In this document: positions 62,720 to 64,000 of the stretch, one piece after another
Layout of the letters: each line of letters begins with the position of its first letter
How positions within the stretch are numbered: the stretch's first letter is position 1
Origin: Dethiosulfatarculus sandiegensis
GTDB taxonomy: Bacteria > Desulfobacterota > Desulfarculia > Desulfarculales > Desulfarculaceae
Assembly (NCBI RefSeq): GCF_000931935.2
Contig: NZ_AZAC01000012.1
Span: forward strand, 1-64,000
Length of the DNA stretch: 64,000 nucleotides
Direction of reading: 5' to 3'
The notes under the pieces: model-generated
Told to the model about the DNA's origin: nothing
Database searches by the model: none
What the model saw: only the letters and a program-made list of their open reading frames with translations
Translations under genes and position numbers: made by a program

Positions 62720-62990
62720 ATTTGCTCCTTTTTGAGATTTTTCCAAAAAAACAGCTATCTCCCTTTTAAGGCCGAGCGGGATAATCCGGCGAACAACTCA
62801 AATGATATCCTCAGTAAAAAAATTGCTGGAGACAGCCTTTTACGCCACGCCCCCTTAGGACTGACGCGGGAATAAAATTTTAATTTAAGTCTAACACAAT
62901 GGCCCCCTGCGCAAGGATTCAGCCTTGACACTGGAAAACAACCAATTGCTATATTCTCGTTTTTTCGCAGAAAAAGGCTTAAGGTGCAGG

Positions 62991-64000
62991 TCAGTTTCTT
63001 TTGAGCTGTTTTTTCAGTTTGGCCCTCTGCTCCTCCAGCCACTTGATTCTTTCCAAAAGCACCCTTTCCCTGCCCCGGTCGGTGGGCTGGTAGTAGCGCC
63101 GGTCAAGAAGCTGTTCGGGCAGGTAGGACTGATCAACAACCGCATCTTTGTGATCATGGGGATATTTGTATTCCTTGCCGTAGCCCATCTCCTTCATCAG
63201 CCCTGTGGGGGCGTTTCTTATGGCAAAAGGCACTTCCAGGGGGCCGTATTCCTTGGCATCACTACTCGCCTGTTTGTAAGCCATGTAAACCGCATTGGAT
63301 TTGGGGGCCAGGGCCAGGTAAACGGCTGTCTGGGCCAGGGCCAGGGCTCCTTCGGGCATGCCCAGGAAATCAAAGGCCTTTAAGGCGGCCACTGCCTGGT
63401 TAAGGGCATAAGGGTCTGCCAGGCCAACGTCCTCACTGGCAAAACGCACCATGCGCCTTAAGAGGTAGTGGGGATCTTCCCCTGCCTCCAGCATGCGGGC
63501 CAACCAATAGAGGGCTGCCTGGGGGTCTGAACCGCGCAAGGATTTGTGCAAGGCGCTTATGAGGTTGTAGTGCTCATCACCAGACTTGTCGTAACGCAGG
63601 GCTCTTTTTCCCAATGCTTCTTCAGCCTGTTTTAGATCCACCACCCTGGTCCCGCCCTTGCCCAAGGGCGCCGTCATTACCGCTGTTTCCAGAGACCCCA
63701 AAAGCCTTCTGGCATCGCCGAAAGAACTCTTGACCAGGTGTTTTTTGGCCTCGTCGCTCAAAACGGGCAGATAGCCTGCCAGGCCTTTTTCCGAATCAGT
63801 CAAAGCCCTTTCCAAAATCCTGGACAGGTCTTCTTCCTCAAGAGAATTGAGCACCAGAACCCTGGTCCTGGATAAAAGAGCCGCAATCACCTCAAAGCTG
63901 GGGTTTTCAGTGGTCGCCCCCAACAAGGTGATAATGCCGGACTCCACATGGGGTAAAAGCGCATCCTGCTGGGCCTTGTTAAAGCGATGTATCTCATCAA
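62991..64000 (-). CDS. rarA: Replication-associated recombination ATPase RarA/MgsA, 3' part
   Basis: The frame runs off the right edge, so only the C-terminal part (about 335 residues) is seen. At the edge the Walker B and neighbour [19 protein letters not shown], then [14 protein letters not shown] (sensor 1), [57 protein letters not shown] and [18 protein letters not shown], all RarA marks. Clamp-loader relative acting at stalled forks with SSB. The N-terminal Walker A lies outside the window. Confidence 0.93.
   Translation of the reverse strand, partial: DEIHRFNKAQQDALLPHVESGIITLLGATTENPSFEVIAALLSRTRVLVLNSLEEEDLSRILERALTDSEKGLAGYLPVLSDEAKKHLVKSSFGDARRLLGSLETAVMTAPLGKGGTRVVDLKQAEEALGKRALRYDKSGDEHYNLISALHKSLRGSDPQAALYWLARMLEAGEDPHYLLRRMVRFASEDVGLADPYALNQAVAALKAFDFLGMPEGALALAQTAVYLALAPKSNAVYMAYKQASSDAKEYGPLEVPFAIRNAPTGLMKEMGYGKEYKYPHDHKDAVVDQSYLPEQLLDRRYYQPTDRGRERVLLERIKWLEEQRAKLKKQLKRN

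Noticed and set aside
62920..62965. TTGACA and TATATT boxes on the plus strand between pgi and rarA
   Set aside because: Spacing is 19 nt and both neighbours are on the minus strand; no plus-strand gene follows.

Overview
The window looks like chromosomal DNA of an anaerobic, probably sulfate- or sulfur-metabolising member of the Desulfobacterota (former Deltaproteobacteria; a Desulfarculales-like lineage is my guess, not a proof). Pointers are a Tat-exported fumarate-reductase-type flavoprotein next to a six-haem periplasmic cytochrome, a ferredoxin-nitroreductase fusion, an Fe-S/DUF3786 protein, a GTP-type PEP carboxykinase, several two-component systems and a fatty-acid beta-oxidation operon.

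Layout. 1-3600: a decayed accessory island against the 3' end of ssrA (tmRNA, 3618-3972, minus strand): an IS3-type element with shortened ORFs, a rhuM gene cut by the IS and carrying an in-frame stop, an hsdS relic, and a SEFIR-domain gene broken by at least three frameshifts. 4150-6388: flavoprotein plus multihaem cytochrome. 7038-9716: IHF-like protein, RlpA, MscS-type channel. 10090-13300: a four-gene operon (unknown, HAD phosphatase, sugar isomerase/epimerase-like, unknown). 13339-15602: receiver-CBS protein and the C-terminal half of an SLC13/DASS anion transporter. 15628-24428: small and unknown genes, PyrR, PckG, nitroreductase, an orphan rod/hook flagellar protein, Nudix. 24850-28037: histidine kinase, receiver, a 43-aa membrane peptide and the N-terminal half of an SLC13/DASS transporter. 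28263-38000: RecD2, AddA-like, AddB-like and MltB-like genes in one overlapping operon. 38086-40289: unknown, amidohydrolase, flavodoxin-like protein. 40366-45085: a cell-shape type cluster (bactofilin, Csd4/M99 peptidase, membrane protein, Csd6-like L,D-transpeptidase). 45640-51237: fadN-fadA-fadE operon behind a strong promoter with a 20-bp perfect inverted repeat matching the Bacillus FadR operator. 51541-64000: NicO-type metal exporter, Fe-S/DUF3786, nucleotide-sugar dehydrogenase, SDR, DUF2461, aldo/keto reductase, NtrC-type two-component pair, Pgi and the 3' part of rarA.

The most notable signals are (1) the two complementary halves of one SLC13 transporter lying 12 kb apart on opposite strands: reversing the 15.6-28.04 kb segment would recreate kinase-receiver-small protein-transporter-receiver/CBS as one operon; (2) a Helicobacter-like shape-determinant set in a desulfobacterial-type genome; (3) a Gram-positive-style FadR/fadNAE regulon; (4) the eroded defence island at ssrA. 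All function calls rest on reading protein motifs by eye; no database search was run.
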